From Endozoicomonas ascidiicola (GTDB taxonomy: Bacteria > Pseudomonadota > Gammaproteobacteria > Pseudomonadales > Endozoicomonadaceae), in NCBI RefSeq assembly GCF_001646945.1, contig NZ_LUTV01000002.1, positions 301,624 to 365,623 on the forward strand: a DNA stretch of 64,000 bases, read 5' to 3'. Under the pieces are notes generated by a model. That model was not told where the DNA came from, ran no database searches, and saw nothing but the letters and a program-made list of their open reading frames with translations. Position 1 is the first letter of the stretch. Each line of letters opens with the position of its first letter. Position numbers and translations under genes: made by a program. Positions 8,189-16,504 of the stretch are shown piece by piece.

Positions 8189-9178
8189 ATGCTGGATATT
8201 TTTAATGATGATGTGTTCAGTCTGACCAGCCTTACTGCGGCTATTAATGAAATGCAGTATAAGCCTGGTCGTCTTGGGCAACTCGGACTCTTTCAAGAGA
8301 GTGGCATCAATACCACCACAGCGGTTGTGGAAAGCATTAACGGTGAACTCCGCCTGTTGCCTTCCTCAGAACGTGGTTCGCCTGCTACTCAGGCCATTGG
8401 CGATAAACGTCAGCTGCGCAGTTTCGTTATCCCACATATCCCCCACGACAGCACAGTACTGGCCGCTGAAGTTCAGAATGTGCGGCAGTTTGGCAGTGAA
8501 GATGCTTTGCAGGGTGTTCAGGCTGTGATTAATGGCAGGCTTCAGAAAATGAATGCCAACCATGAAGTCACACTGGAGTTTCTGCGGATGGGTGCCCTGA
8601 AAGGTGAGATTCTGGATGGTGATGGCAGCACCGTTCTTTACAACCTGTTTGATGAGTTTGGCGTGACTCAGCAATCCCACGACTTCAAATTCAGTAGCAC
8701 GACCACGGACGTTCGAGCTCAGGGCGTGAAAGCCCGCCGACTGATTGATGAGGCGTTGGGCGCTTTGCCTTATATCGGTCTGCACGCTTTCTGCGGTGCG
8801 GACTTCTTTGATGGTTTGGTTGGGCACAAGTCAGTCAAAGACGCCTATCAGCGTTGGCAGGATGGTGAAGCCCTCCGCAACGATCCGAAGGGTAGATTCC
8901 GCTTTGCAGATATTGATTGGGAAGAGTATCGCGGTTCTGTCGGCGGCAATGACTTTGTCGCTGCCAATGAAGCCTATCTCTACCCCCAAGGCGCAGATAT
9001 CTTCAAGACCTGGTTTGCACCGGCTGACTTTGTGGAAACGGTGAACACCATCGGCCTGCCTCGTTATGCCAAGCAAAAGGTGATGGACTTTGAAAAGGGC
9101 GTGATTATTCATACTCAATCAAATCCGCTGCCGATTAACCTGCGGCCGCGGGCTGTGATTAAACTCACCATGAGTTGA
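8189..9178 (+). CDS. Phage major capsid protein E
   Basis: 329 residues, near lambda gpE (341). A strong ribosome site, AAGGAG, lies eight bases upstream. Recognisable E-family blocks: LDIFNDDVFSLTSLTAAIN at the N-terminus, RSFVIPHIPHDSTVLAAEVQNVR, a HEVTLEFLRMGALKGEILDGDG segment, and near the end DFVETVNTIGLPRYAKQK with the closing LPINLRPRAVIKL. It forms the HK97-fold shell. It appears intact. Confidence 0.93.
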   Translation: MLDIFNDDVFSLTSLTAAINEMQYKPGRLGQLGLFQESGINTTTAVVESINGELRLLPSSERGSPATQAIGDKRQLRSFVIPHIPHDSTVLAAEVQNVRQFGSEDALQGVQAVINGRLQKMNANHEVTLEFLRMGALKGEILDGDGSTVLYNLFDEFGVTQQSHDFKFSSTTTDVRAQGVKARRLIDEALGALPYIGLHAFCGADFFDGLVGHKSVKDAYQRWQDGEALRNDPKGRFRFADIDWEEYRGSVGGNDFVAANEAYLYPQGADIFKTWFAPADFVETVNTIGLPRYAKQKVMDFEKGVIIHTQSNPLPINLRPRAVIKLTMS

Positions 9179-9197
9179 GCATAAGGAGACTGCTTAA

Positions 9198-9491
9198 ATG
9201 GATGAAGCGATAAAAACGATGGATCACACCGTTCTTTCAACCTTTGGGCAGTCGGTATTGCTGACGCTTTCCGATCAGTCATCACTGGAAACCAAGGGCA
9301 TTATCGCCAAAGAGCTGGTGCCCCTTGGTCAGCATGAAGCGATTCAGGGCGAAGTTACTGTCCTGTCGGTTGATAGCGCTGTCCGTTTGAAGCGTGGCGA
9401 TACCGTTTTGGCCAATGGTCAGACCTACGAAGTGGATCGCAAATTAAAAGACGATGGCTATTTAGCTAAGTGGAATATCTATGCTCATTGA
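9198..9491 (+). CDS. Phage head-tail attachment protein (gpFII-like)
   Basis: 97 residues, preceded by AAGGAG. The size, the position after the capsid gene and the small beta-barrel pattern (STFGQSVLLTL, IAKELVPLGQHEAIQGEVTVLSV, RLKRGDTVLANGQTYEVDRKL) fit the lambda FII/Gifsy-2 head-tail joining family, which bridges the connector to the tail tube. The gene equivalent to lambda FI is missing. Its end overlaps the next gene by 11 bp. Confidence 0.75.
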   Translation: MDEAIKTMDHTVLSTFGQSVLLTLSDQSSLETKGIIAKELVPLGQHEAIQGEVTVLSVDSAVRLKRGDTVLANGQTYEVDRKLKDDGYLAKWNIYAH

Positions 9492-9714
9492 ACAGGATAT
9501 CAGTGGTGACCTTGAAGAACTGATGGCCTTGTTCAAAGACGCTCCAAAGAAAGCCGATCGAGCGATTCACCGAGCGCTATCCAAATTAAGCCGTTGGGCT
9601 GAGCGTCAGGTGTTGCGTGATTTGTCTCGAAGAATGAAGGTGTCTCAGAAGCTACTGAAGGAAATGAACCGGATCAAAGTTCGGTTAAATAAAGGTAGGG
9701 CATCTTTGTCGTGA
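9481..9714 (+). pseudogene. Truncated minor tail protein Z
   Basis: 77 residues remain. The N-terminal helices (LMALFKDAPKKADRAIHRALSKLSRWAERQV, then SQKLLKEMNRIKVRL) resemble lambda gpZ (192 residues), which acts at the tail terminus. After RLNKG the frame runs about five unrelated codons to a stop, where the DNA becomes the antisense strand of a dioxygenase gene. The phage module is therefore cut here; no U, V, tape measure or fibre genes follow. Confidence 0.7.
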
Positions 9715-10043
9715 TGCCACTGGCAGGCAACAGACTCGGGTGGTTTTTCAATAGGACCAGAAGGGTTGCCCAGAATAGCAACATGACGGCTGATCAGCTC
9801 ACTGGGGAGCTCTGCGTTTTTGTCACGACTGCCGCCAAACATCAGTGGTCCGAAGGTATCTGCGGCAAACTGCTCAAGCTCTTCTGCGGTAAAGTGCTGA
9901 TTCCGGCAAACCGCTACACCATGTTGCCAAAGGGTATTTTTCAGATGGGATTGTTGATGAGACGTCAGGGATTTCAGATCCAGCCCTGAGTGTACTTCAA
10001 TACCCAGTCTTGGATGATGGTCGGTGGTTTGATACTGGGTCAT
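9690..10043 (-). pseudogene. TauD/TfdA-type dioxygenase, 3' part lost at the phage junction
   Basis: From the ATG at 10043 about 117 residues of a TauD/TfdA Fe(II)/2-oxoglutarate dioxygenase are readable: IEVHSGLDLKSLTSHQQ, LKNTLWQHGVAVCRNQHFTAEELEQFA, and the metal-binding H-x-D in CQWHHDKDALP. These enzymes are about 280 residues long; the second half, with the distal histidine and the arginine, is absent. The reading frame passes into the antisense of phage gene Z around 9695. The fragment cannot bind iron with a full triad. It sits 65 bp downstream of rsgA on the same strand. Confidence 0.75.
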
Positions 10044-10107
10044 TGTCAGATCGGGATAGAAAACATGACCGCAGTATAGGCAACCACGGTGCATGCTCGA
10101 GCTTTTA

Positions 10108-11133
10108 TTACGCTTTTTCCAGAGAGACAAGAATGCTTCGATAACTGTTCATTCGCTCTTCCGAGATATCACCATCTAACAGCGCCTTTTGGAGCGCACA
10201 GCCGGGCTCTTTTTCATGATTACAGTCACGGAATTTGCAATAACCAATAAACGGACGGAACTCCCGGAAACCATCAAGCACCTCTTCCGGTTCCATGTGC
10301 CAGAGGCCAAACTCACGAATGCCCGGAGAATCGATCAGCATGCCGCCAGCCGGGAAATGGAATAGTTTGGCTGCAGTGGTGGTGTGGGTGCCTTTGCCAG
10401 TGGCTTCTGAGAGTGCACCTACTTTGATATCCACACCGGGAAGAAGGGTATTCACCAGTGATGATTTACCCACACCGCTTTGGCCAACAAACACACTGAT
10501 GTGTTCGTTCAACAGATCTTTGATTGCCGCCAGTCCATCTTCCGAGAGGGTTGATGCCTTTAACACCCGATAACCAATGCGCTCGTAACTGGCGAGCATC
10601 TCATCGAGGGCTTGTTTGTCTGCCGGATTTTCCAGCAGGTCCGTTTTGTTCAACAGGATAACAGGCTCAATACCCACCGTTTCGGCTGCCACCAGATAGC
10701 GGTCGATCAGGTTTGGGTATGGCGTAGGTACTGGTGCAATCACCACTACGATGTAATCAATATTGGCGGCAACGGGTTTCAGCTGGCCGTGCATATCTGG
10801 CCTGGAAAGCAGACTGTCCCGATCTTCCAGGGCAACGACCACGCCGATATCGTCTTTCAGAGAGGGTCGCCAGACGATCCGGTCGCCAGTCACCAGCTGA
10901 GGCAGGTTTGCCCGCAGGTGACAACGGTAGGTTTCCCCGGGTTTGCCGATGGGTTCGATATCCAGTTGGGCGCCATAGTGAGCAATGATCAGGCCCGGTT
11001 GTTCCGGCCCCAGAGCATCATCACGGAGCTCCTGGGTGATTTGAGCCTCCCGTTTCTGAGCCCGGGCTTTACGCTCTTCCTGGATTTTTTCGATGCGCCA
11101 ACTCTGTCTGCGCGTTAGTTTGCGCTTACTCAT
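10108..11133 (-). CDS. rsgA: Ribosome small subunit-dependent GTPase A
   Basis: 341 residues from the ATG at 11133. RsgA is a circularly permuted GTPase that checks late 30S maturation. The basic N-terminal tail ([20 protein letters not shown]) is followed by an OB fold (about 45-110) and the permuted G motifs NKTD (162-165), then [12 protein letters not shown] (217-228) and DSPG (268-271). A C-terminal zinc knuckle has C299, C304, H306 and C312. It is divergent from orn, a gammaproteobacterial arrangement; both proteins serve RNA and ribosome quality control. The gene appears intact. Confidence 0.96.
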   Translation of the reverse strand: MSKRKLTRRQSWRIEKIQEERKARAQKREAQITQELRDDALGPEQPGLIIAHYGAQLDIEPIGKPGETYRCHLRANLPQLVTGDRIVWRPSLKDDIGVVVALEDRDSLLSRPDMHGQLKPVAANIDYIVVVIAPVPTPYPNLIDRYLVAAETVGIEPVILLNKTDLLENPADKQALDEMLASYERIGYRVLKASTLSEDGLAAIKDLLNEHISVFVGQSGVGKSSLVNTLLPGVDIKVGALSEATGKGTHTTTAAKLFHFPAGGMLIDSPGIREFGLWHMEPEEVLDGFREFRPFIGYCKFRDCNHEKEPGCALQKALLDGDISEERMNSYRSILVSLEKA

Positions 11134-11260
11134 GGTGTTTGGAGGGCTTTGATATATGGGTTCATAAAGTTGTATTGTGTTGAATTCGCTGCAATTATGA
11201 ATGAAGTACACTTATTATGTCAGTTCATTCTCTCTCTGCTCACAAATCTCCGGGTGTTTA

Positions 11261-11800
11261 ATGGCTAAAGCAGACAATCTAATATGGATCGATTTGGAAA
11301 TGACCGGTCTGGATCCACAGAACGATCGAATCATTGAGATTGCGACCATTGTCACTGATGGGCAGCTGAATGTGCTGGAAGAAGGCCCGGTGATGGCAAT
11401 CCACCGCAGCGATGCCATTCTGGAAACCATGAATGAATGGTGCATTCAAACCCACGCTGCTACTGGTCTGACAGAGCGGGTGAGACAGAGTTCTATCAGT
11501 GAAAATAAAGCGGAACAGCGGACTTTGGACTTTGTTCGTCGTCATGTGGATCAGGGTGTTTCGCCAATGTGCGGTAACTCTATTGGTCAGGATCGTCGTT
11601 TCCTAAATCGCTACATGCCCGATTTGCACAATTACTTTCACTACCGAAATATTGATGTGAGCACTCTGAAAGAGTTAGCCAGACGTTGGAATCCGGAGCT
11701 GCTCGACAAGTTCACCAAAAAGGGCACGCACCTGGCCCTTGAAGATATCCGTGAGTCAATAGAAGAACTTCAATTCTATAGAAAGCACTTCATCAAATAA
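11261..11800 (+). CDS. orn: Oligoribonuclease
   Basis: 179 residues, the usual length. It is a DEDDh 3'-5' exonuclease that finishes RNA decay by cleaving 2-5 nt oligonucleotides, including pGpG from c-di-GMP. Visible catalytic motifs: IDLEMTG (D11, E13), [17 protein letters not shown] and [17 protein letters not shown] with the catalytic histidine and final aspartate. The ATG at 11261 was chosen because the family begins with [13 protein letters not shown] within ten residues. It is divergent from rsgA across 127 bp. Confidence 0.96.
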   Translation: MAKADNLIWIDLEMTGLDPQNDRIIEIATIVTDGQLNVLEEGPVMAIHRSDAILETMNEWCIQTHAATGLTERVRQSSISENKAEQRTLDFVRRHVDQGVSPMCGNSIGQDRRFLNRYMPDLHNYFHYRNIDVSTLKELARRWNPELLDKFTKKGTHLALEDIRESIEELQFYRKHFIK

Positions 11801-11830
11801 CTACCCCCCAAAATTTTCTGGTAATTTTGT

Positions 11831-11859
11831 ATCTCGCTTGTGTGATTCACAGGCGAGAT
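11831..11859. promoter_or_regulatory. Strong hairpin between orn and the aldolase gene
   Basis: A 12-bp stem with one G-U pair (ATCTCGCTTGTG / CACAGGCGAGAT) and a 5-base loop starts 30 bp after the orn stop and ends 57 bp before the aldolase ATG. No T run follows on either strand, so it is either an imperfect terminator or a structured leader of the aldolase mRNA. Confidence 0.45.
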
Positions 11860-11916
11860 CCGGTTCTATGGTTTATCTTTTACCCCAGTGAATCTCACTT
11901 GCAGGGGTGCTCTTCA

Positions 11917-12816
11917 ATGTCATCACAAGCTCAAGCAGACATGCTGGAACGGGTTAAAATCGGTAATGGTTTTATCGCTGCGCTGGATCAAAGTGGCGGC
12001 AGTACACCGAAGGCTTTAGAGAGTTATGGCATCTCACCGGATCAGTACAGTGGTGATGAGGAAATGTTTGCCAAGGTGCACGAGATGCGCACTCGCATTA
12101 TCACTAGTGCCGTGTTCGACAGCCATCGTATATTGGGTTCCATTCTTTTTGAGAATACGCTGGATCGAGATATAGAAGGCATGCCTACGGCTAAATACCT
12201 TTGGGAGAAAAAGCAGGTTGTGCCGTTCCTAAAGGTGGATAAAGGGCTGGATGCCGACAAAGGCGGCGTACAGTTGATGAAGCCCATGCCTGAACTGGAT
12301 GCACTTCTGGATAAAGCCAATAGCCAGAATGTGTTTGGCACCAAAATGCGCTCGCTTATTAAACAGGCAGATGCCGCAGGCATTGCTGAAGTAGTGCAAC
12401 AGCAGTTTGAAGTGGGCAAACAGATTCTGGCAAAAGGGTTGATGCCGATTATTGAGCCGGAGATTGATATCCACAGCTCGGATAAATCGGATTCAGAAGC
12501 CATTCTGAAAACGGAAATCACAAAGCAGCTGGATGCTTTATCTGATACGCAGCAAGTCATGTTGAAGGTGTCACTGCCTAATGAAGAAGATTTCTATAAG
12601 TCACTGGTTGATCATCCAAGAGTTCTGAAAGTGGTCGCACTCTCCGGTGGTTACAGTCTGGAAGATGCTAATGTGAAGCTGGCTGCCAATCATGGTGTGA
12701 TTGCCAGTTTTTCCAGAGCCTTGACGGATGGTTTGAGTGCCCAGATGAGCGATGATGATTTTAACGCCAAGCTGAATGGGGTAATTGAGAGTATTTATCA
12801 GTCTTCAATCACTTGA
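11917..12816 (+). CDS. Fructose-bisphosphate aldolase, class I
   Basis: 299 residues, the length of the bacterial class I aldolases that act in glycolysis/gluconeogenesis without a metal. The start ATG is followed by the family N-terminus MLERVKIGNGFIAALDQSGGSTPKAL. Other landmarks are VVPFLKVDKGLD with a substrate-binding lysine, LMPIIEPEIDIHS, VMLKVSLP with the likely Schiff-base lysine, and the C-terminal VVALSGGYSLEDAN phosphate-binding loop. The ribosome site is weak (AGGGG). It is monocistronic: a hairpin lies upstream and a minus-strand relic overlaps its end by 8 bp. Confidence 0.92.
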   Translation: MSSQAQADMLERVKIGNGFIAALDQSGGSTPKALESYGISPDQYSGDEEMFAKVHEMRTRIITSAVFDSHRILGSILFENTLDRDIEGMPTAKYLWEKKQVVPFLKVDKGLDADKGGVQLMKPMPELDALLDKANSQNVFGTKMRSLIKQADAAGIAEVVQQQFEVGKQILAKGLMPIIEPEIDIHSSDKSDSEAILKTEITKQLDALSDTQQVMLKVSLPNEEDFYKSLVDHPRVLKVVALSGGYSLEDANVKLAANHGVIASFSRALTDGLSAQMSDDDFNAKLNGVIESIYQSSIT

Positions 12817-13287
12817 ACCAAGGTCTGAATGCTAGTGATAGCCCCTGATTGTTGAAAGTTAACGCATAATCTACTTCGGAGAAGGTTGGGGCGGGATATT
12901 CTTTCTTCGCTGCATCCTTAAGTTGTTTGCGATCACATTCAGGGTGCAATGAATCGTGTTTTTTAACAATATCGCGAATGTTGCGGAGTGTTCCCTTGCT
13001 AAGCAGAGCGTACTTTTTACCGCAATTACCAGCACAGACAACAGCTTCGCAACTGGAGAATGCAAAACCACGAATGGCCCATTTTTTCACATCATCTATC
13101 GAATCAAAGTATTTTGAGATGGGCTTTTCACCCGATCTAAGTTGTATTGTATCGTACCGTTAGAGCCATAACTGACAACTGCTTTATTAAAGTAAGAGCC
13201 TATTCGTATATTTACGTTTTTCTTATCATCAGTGCTTAGGGCGGTATTTTGCTGGCAAGGAGATGATGTTCTATCTGGTGGGTTCAT
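12809..13287 (-). pseudogene. Unrecognised small gene broken by a frameshift
   Basis: Two abutting minus-strand frames read as one protein with a single-base slip. The first starts at 13287 (ribosome site AGGCAG) and runs through GTIQYNLDRVKSP. The second continues as ISKYFDSIDDVKKWAIRGF and ends at 12809. The slip falls at an AAAA/CCC run around 13125-13135. Joined, they give roughly 160 residues with an internal Cys-rich patch (SSCEAVVCAGNCGKKY). I do not recognise the family. It could be a real pseudogene or a sequencing error in a homopolymer. Confidence 0.45.
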
Positions 13288-13473
13288 TTCAGAGCTGCCT
13301 AATATAATTTTTAGTAGTCTTCGATTGAGTATTCAAGTGCCGAAAAAGTTCATGGATATTGCAGACGCATACAAATATTTAAAATAAGTCGTTTGCATGT
13401 GTGATGGGCTAGCTTTGTCGAGTTCTCTCCAAATAGAATGTACAGGTTTTTAATATAATAAAAGGCAGTGCTG

Positions 13474-14547
13474 ATGGAAAAGCTTCTGGATATTCAGGCG
13501 GGAGCAAAGGCTCTGGAGCAGATCCGGTCTGAAGGTTTACCACAAGAAAGCATCAAAGTGATGGTGGGCGCCTCCGGTGGGCCAAAATGGTTTGTACTGA
13601 GTGGCCTGGATAAAGCTCTGCTTGGCGAATACTTTCGGGATCGTAAAACACCTCTTGATCTACTTGGCACCTCAGCCGGCAGTTGGCGCTTCAGCTGTTA
13701 CGCACAAAATGATCCACTGGCGGCGCATGAACGATTTGAAAAAGGGTATCTCTATACCAATTATTCTGACAAACCAACACCAGAAGAAATCAGCACAAAA
13801 GCCCGTGAGTTAGTGGAGACAATGGTAACTCCGGAGAGTGTGGATCAGATTCTGAATAATCCCGTCATGCGTTTTAACTTGATTGCAGACAGGTGCCATG
13901 GCCTCACCGCATCAGAAATTCAGCCTGTTCAAATGGCTGGTCTGGCGCTGGCTGCTACTGGTAACTTGATCAGTAGAAAAACACTGTCTTCTTTTTTTAC
14001 ACGCACCCTTTTTCATCACCCAGCCTATCAAAATGAAGATAAACCGGCTTTTTTCAATCCGGACGATATGCTTACTGAGCCGGTGGTTTTCACGAAAGAG
14101 AATATTGTGGATGCCATCATGGCATCCGGTTCTATTCCTGCGGTGATGCAGGGGATTCGTAATATCAGTGGCGCCCCCCCTGGCATGTACCGTGACGGTG
14201 GGATTACCGATTACCACTTCGATATGCCATTTAATCACGGAGAAGGGGTGGTTCTGTATCCTCACTTCTATTCCCGAATGATTCCTGGCTGGTTTGATAA
14301 GGCACTAAAACATCGCAAGCCTTCCGCTAAAAATACAGATAATATCGTTTTGGTGTCCCCTTCCCAGTCGTTTGTAGACAGCCTTCCCTATGGAAAAATT
14401 CCAGACCGTAACGATTTTGCCAACTTGTCTTATGAGGATCGGGTGAAGTATTGGGCGAAGGTTGTTAAGGAAAGCCAACACTTGGGAGATGCTTTTCTTG
14501 AGCTGGCTGCTAATGGAGGGATTCGTCAGCAAGTGGTGCCATTGTGA
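13474..14547 (+). CDS. Patatin-like phospholipase
   Basis: 357 residues from ATG 13474, which has AAAAGG at good spacing; a GTG two codons earlier is possible. Patatin family serine lipid acyl hydrolase with a Ser-Asp dyad. The oxyanion loop is GASGGPKW (32-39), the nucleophile elbow is GTSAGS (S67), and the aspartate motif is DGG (241-243) in MYRDGGITDYHFDMPF. No signal peptide is evident, so it acts in the cytoplasm or is exported by another route; some patatins of host-associated bacteria are secreted effectors. It is a single gene, with about 180 bp of AT-rich, gene-free DNA before it. Confidence 0.85.
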   Translation: MEKLLDIQAGAKALEQIRSEGLPQESIKVMVGASGGPKWFVLSGLDKALLGEYFRDRKTPLDLLGTSAGSWRFSCYAQNDPLAAHERFEKGYLYTNYSDKPTPEEISTKARELVETMVTPESVDQILNNPVMRFNLIADRCHGLTASEIQPVQMAGLALAATGNLISRKTLSSFFTRTLFHHPAYQNEDKPAFFNPDDMLTEPVVFTKENIVDAIMASGSIPAVMQGIRNISGAPPGMYRDGGITDYHFDMPFNHGEGVVLYPHFYSRMIPGWFDKALKHRKPSAKNTDNIVLVSPSQSFVDSLPYGKIPDRNDFANLSYEDRVKYWAKVVKESQHLGDAFLELAANGGIRQQVVPL

Positions 14548-14596
14548 GTTGAGTAATGTTCGTATATTGAACTAAATGATTGGTCATGTTGTCCAC

Positions 14597-14670
14597 TATA
14601 TCCAAAGGATTTCAAGTTGCTGCGCGTGCGCGGTCAACAAAGTAGCAACTTGAAAAACGATGGGTATATA
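14597..14670. repeat. Palindromic intergenic repeat
   Basis: A 12-bp perfect inverted repeat (TTTCAAGTTGCT at 14610-14621 and AGCAACTTGAAA at 14644-14655) sits inside weaker outer arms (TATATCC at the left, GGGTATATA at the right). The layout recalls the intergenic TATACCC...TTTCAAGTTGC palindromes known from enterobacteria and vibrios, though the loop differs. It is probably a non-autonomous repeat that forms an RNA hairpin. Confidence 0.6.
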
Positions 14671-14700
14671 GCTGTTTTAATTTGCCTCTAAGGGTATGTT

Positions 14701-15114
14701 GTGGACATTTATCAAATCGATAATCTGTATTGTGTGTTCAACTCCGCGCCAATTGGAATGGCGTATGAGCAGGCTAACGCTATTAGTCCAACGATTGATC
14801 TTACACGTTATGAAAAACAGAGTGACGGTCAATTTCTTGGTTATTGTGTAACCAGTGCTCTGGTGGGTTTTTGTACAGTGGACCGCTCGATCCTGTCCAC
14901 TGACAATGGAACTCAGGGGCTGAGTATGTACGAATGTCGGCCTGTTTATTCCGTTCATCCATGTTACATATCTCCAGACCCAAGCTCGACAGTTCCACAG
15001 CTCAATCACCCACCAATGATGGCTGCGGAAAATAGCCAAATTTCCGATCTAATGGAAATTGTAGACAGAGAGATTCGGTCTAGTCCAAATGAGAAGAACG
15101 CCGAGAGGAGATGA
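14701..15114 (+). CDS. Hypothetical protein, 137 aa
   Basis: Not recognised. A GTG start with TAAGGG upstream gives 137 residues; no ATG start preserves most of the frame. The sequence is neutral with several cysteines (LYCVF, GYCVTS, GFCTVD, MYECRP, HPCYIS), no transmembrane segment and a hydrophilic tail (EIRSSPNEKNAERR). It lies just after the palindromic repeat and ends 18 bp from the convergent tesA gene. Codon usage gives modest support only; it could be a spurious frame. Confidence 0.4.
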   Translation: MDIYQIDNLYCVFNSAPIGMAYEQANAISPTIDLTRYEKQSDGQFLGYCVTSALVGFCTVDRSILSTDNGTQGLSMYECRPVYSVHPCYISPDPSSTVPQLNHPPMMAAENSQISDLMEIVDREIRSSPNEKNAERR

Positions 15115-15132
15115 CGGGGTTTTCAATTAAAG

Positions 15133-15771
15133 TTAGTTGGTCTTCTGTCGTACTGAATGCTCCAATGTCTGCCATACATTCTCCAGCAAAATAGGCTGAG
15201 CATCTTCTGTCGGATGAATACCATCCGGCTGATTTAATAGTTCATCCCCTGCCACGCCATTCAAAAAGAATGGAATCACCGGCACATCGTATTTTTTACC
15301 CAGCTCGTGAAAAGTTTCTGTAAAACGTCGTGTATACACCGGTCCGTAGTTGGGTGGGATCATCATTTCAAATAGCATAAGGTCAGCATTGTACTCACGA
15401 GTCAGGATGATCATCTGCTCAAGGTTGGATTTCAGAGTTTTCAGGGGCTTTCCCTGCAGGCCGTCGTTAGCACCGAGCTCAAGTAATACCAAATCCGGTT
15501 TGGTTTGCTCAAGGGTTTTTTGGTAACGACTCAGGCCGCCAGAGGTGGTTTCACCACTGATGCTGACGTTGAGCACTTTCCAGGGGTATTGGTGCTGGTC
15601 AATTCTCTGTTGTAGCAGATGAACCCAGCCACGATTTAAATCCGTAAGACCATAAGCTGCACTGAGACTATCGCCATACACCAGCAGTGTTTTTTCCGCC
15701 GCTGAAAGAGTCAAAGAAAATAACGATAGCAGGGTAAAGGCAAGCACCCTTCGAACCAGGGATTTATTCAT
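15133..15771 (-). CDS. tesA: Thioesterase I / lysophospholipase L1 / arylesterase (SGNH hydrolase)
   Basis: 212 residues. An N-terminal signal peptide (MNKSLVRRVLAFTLLSLFSLTLSAA) directs it to the periplasm, where the TesA family cleaves acyl-CoA, lysophospholipids and esters. The four SGNH blocks are present: GDSLSAAYG (Ser), SISGETTSGG (Gly), ELGANDGLQG (Asn), and DGIHPTEDA (Asp, His). Its ATG and that of the divergent ABC ATPase share the tetramer CATG, so the two genes overlap by 2 bp. The tesA/ybbA/ybbP neighbourhood is also found in E. coli. Confidence 0.92.
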   Translation of the reverse strand: MNKSLVRRVLAFTLLSLFSLTLSAAEKTLLVYGDSLSAAYGLTDLNRGWVHLLQQRIDQHQYPWKVLNVSISGETTSGGLSRYQKTLEQTKPDLVLLELGANDGLQGKPLKTLKSNLEQMIILTREYNADLMLFEMMIPPNYGPVYTRRFTETFHELGKKYDVPVIPFFLNGVAGDELLNQPDGIHPTEDAQPILLENVWQTLEHSVRQKTN

Positions 15772-16504
15772 GAATACTATTTCAACTAACATTTCAAACT
15801 CTATTAACGAAAATACGGCTGACCATCGGATTGTCATGGCGGTTTCGGCGTCCAGTCTGGAAAAAACGGTCGTGACCCGGGATAACTCGCTCACCATCTT
15901 GTCCGGACTTGACCTTGAGATCAAGTCTGGCGAATCGGTGGCTATCGTCGGGACGTCAGGCTCTGGTAAATCAACCTTGTTGGGCATTCTCGCCGGCTTG
16001 GATTTGCCCAGTTCGGGCACCGTGTCGTTAGCCGGCAAGCGAATTGATGCGCTTGATGAAGATGCACGGGCAAAGGTACGCGGTGAACATACGGGATTTG
16101 TCTTTCAATCCTTTCAGCTGCTGGCAAATTTGACCGCTCTGGAAAACGTCATGTTGCCCCTGGAGCTTGCTGGTGTGGATAACCCGGAAGAACGAGCCAA
16201 ATCGTTATTGGTGCGGGTGGGTCTTGAGCACCGTCTTACTCATTATCCAAAACAATTATCTGGCGGTGAACAACAGCGGGTTGCTATTGCCCGGGCATTT
16301 GCCGGCGAGCCGGAAATACTGTTTGCCGATGAACCCACGGGCAACCTTGATGAGCACACTGGTGAAAGCATCATCGAGCTGCTGTTTGAAGTAAATCGTG
16401 AGCGTGGAACCACCATTATTCTGGTGACCCACGATATGGATCTGGCCAGACGTTGCCAGCGGGTGTTGAAACTTCATGGTGGAAAACTGGAGGCGCAGGT
16501 ATGA
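15770..16504 (+). CDS. ybbA: ABC transporter ATP-binding protein (YbbA type)
   Basis: 244 residues from ATG 15770, preceded by AGGGA; a second ATG at 15836 fits the family N-terminus better and would leave a 65-bp gap to tesA. LolD/MacB-type ATPase with Walker A GTSGSGKST, Q-loop FVFQSFQ, signature LSGGEQQRVAIARAFA, Walker B ILFADEPTGNLD and H-loop THD. It pairs with the following permease, whose ATG overlaps its stop (ATGA). Together they form an exporter-like complex of unknown substrate. Confidence 0.9.
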   Translation: MNTISTNISNSINENTADHRIVMAVSASSLEKTVVTRDNSLTILSGLDLEIKSGESVAIVGTSGSGKSTLLGILAGLDLPSSGTVSLAGKRIDALDEDARAKVRGEHTGFVFQSFQLLANLTALENVMLPLELAGVDNPEERAKSLLVRVGLEHRLTHYPKQLSGGEQQRVAIARAFAGEPEILFADEPTGNLDEHTGESIIELLFEVNRERGTTIILVTHDMDLARRCQRVLKLHGGKLEAQV

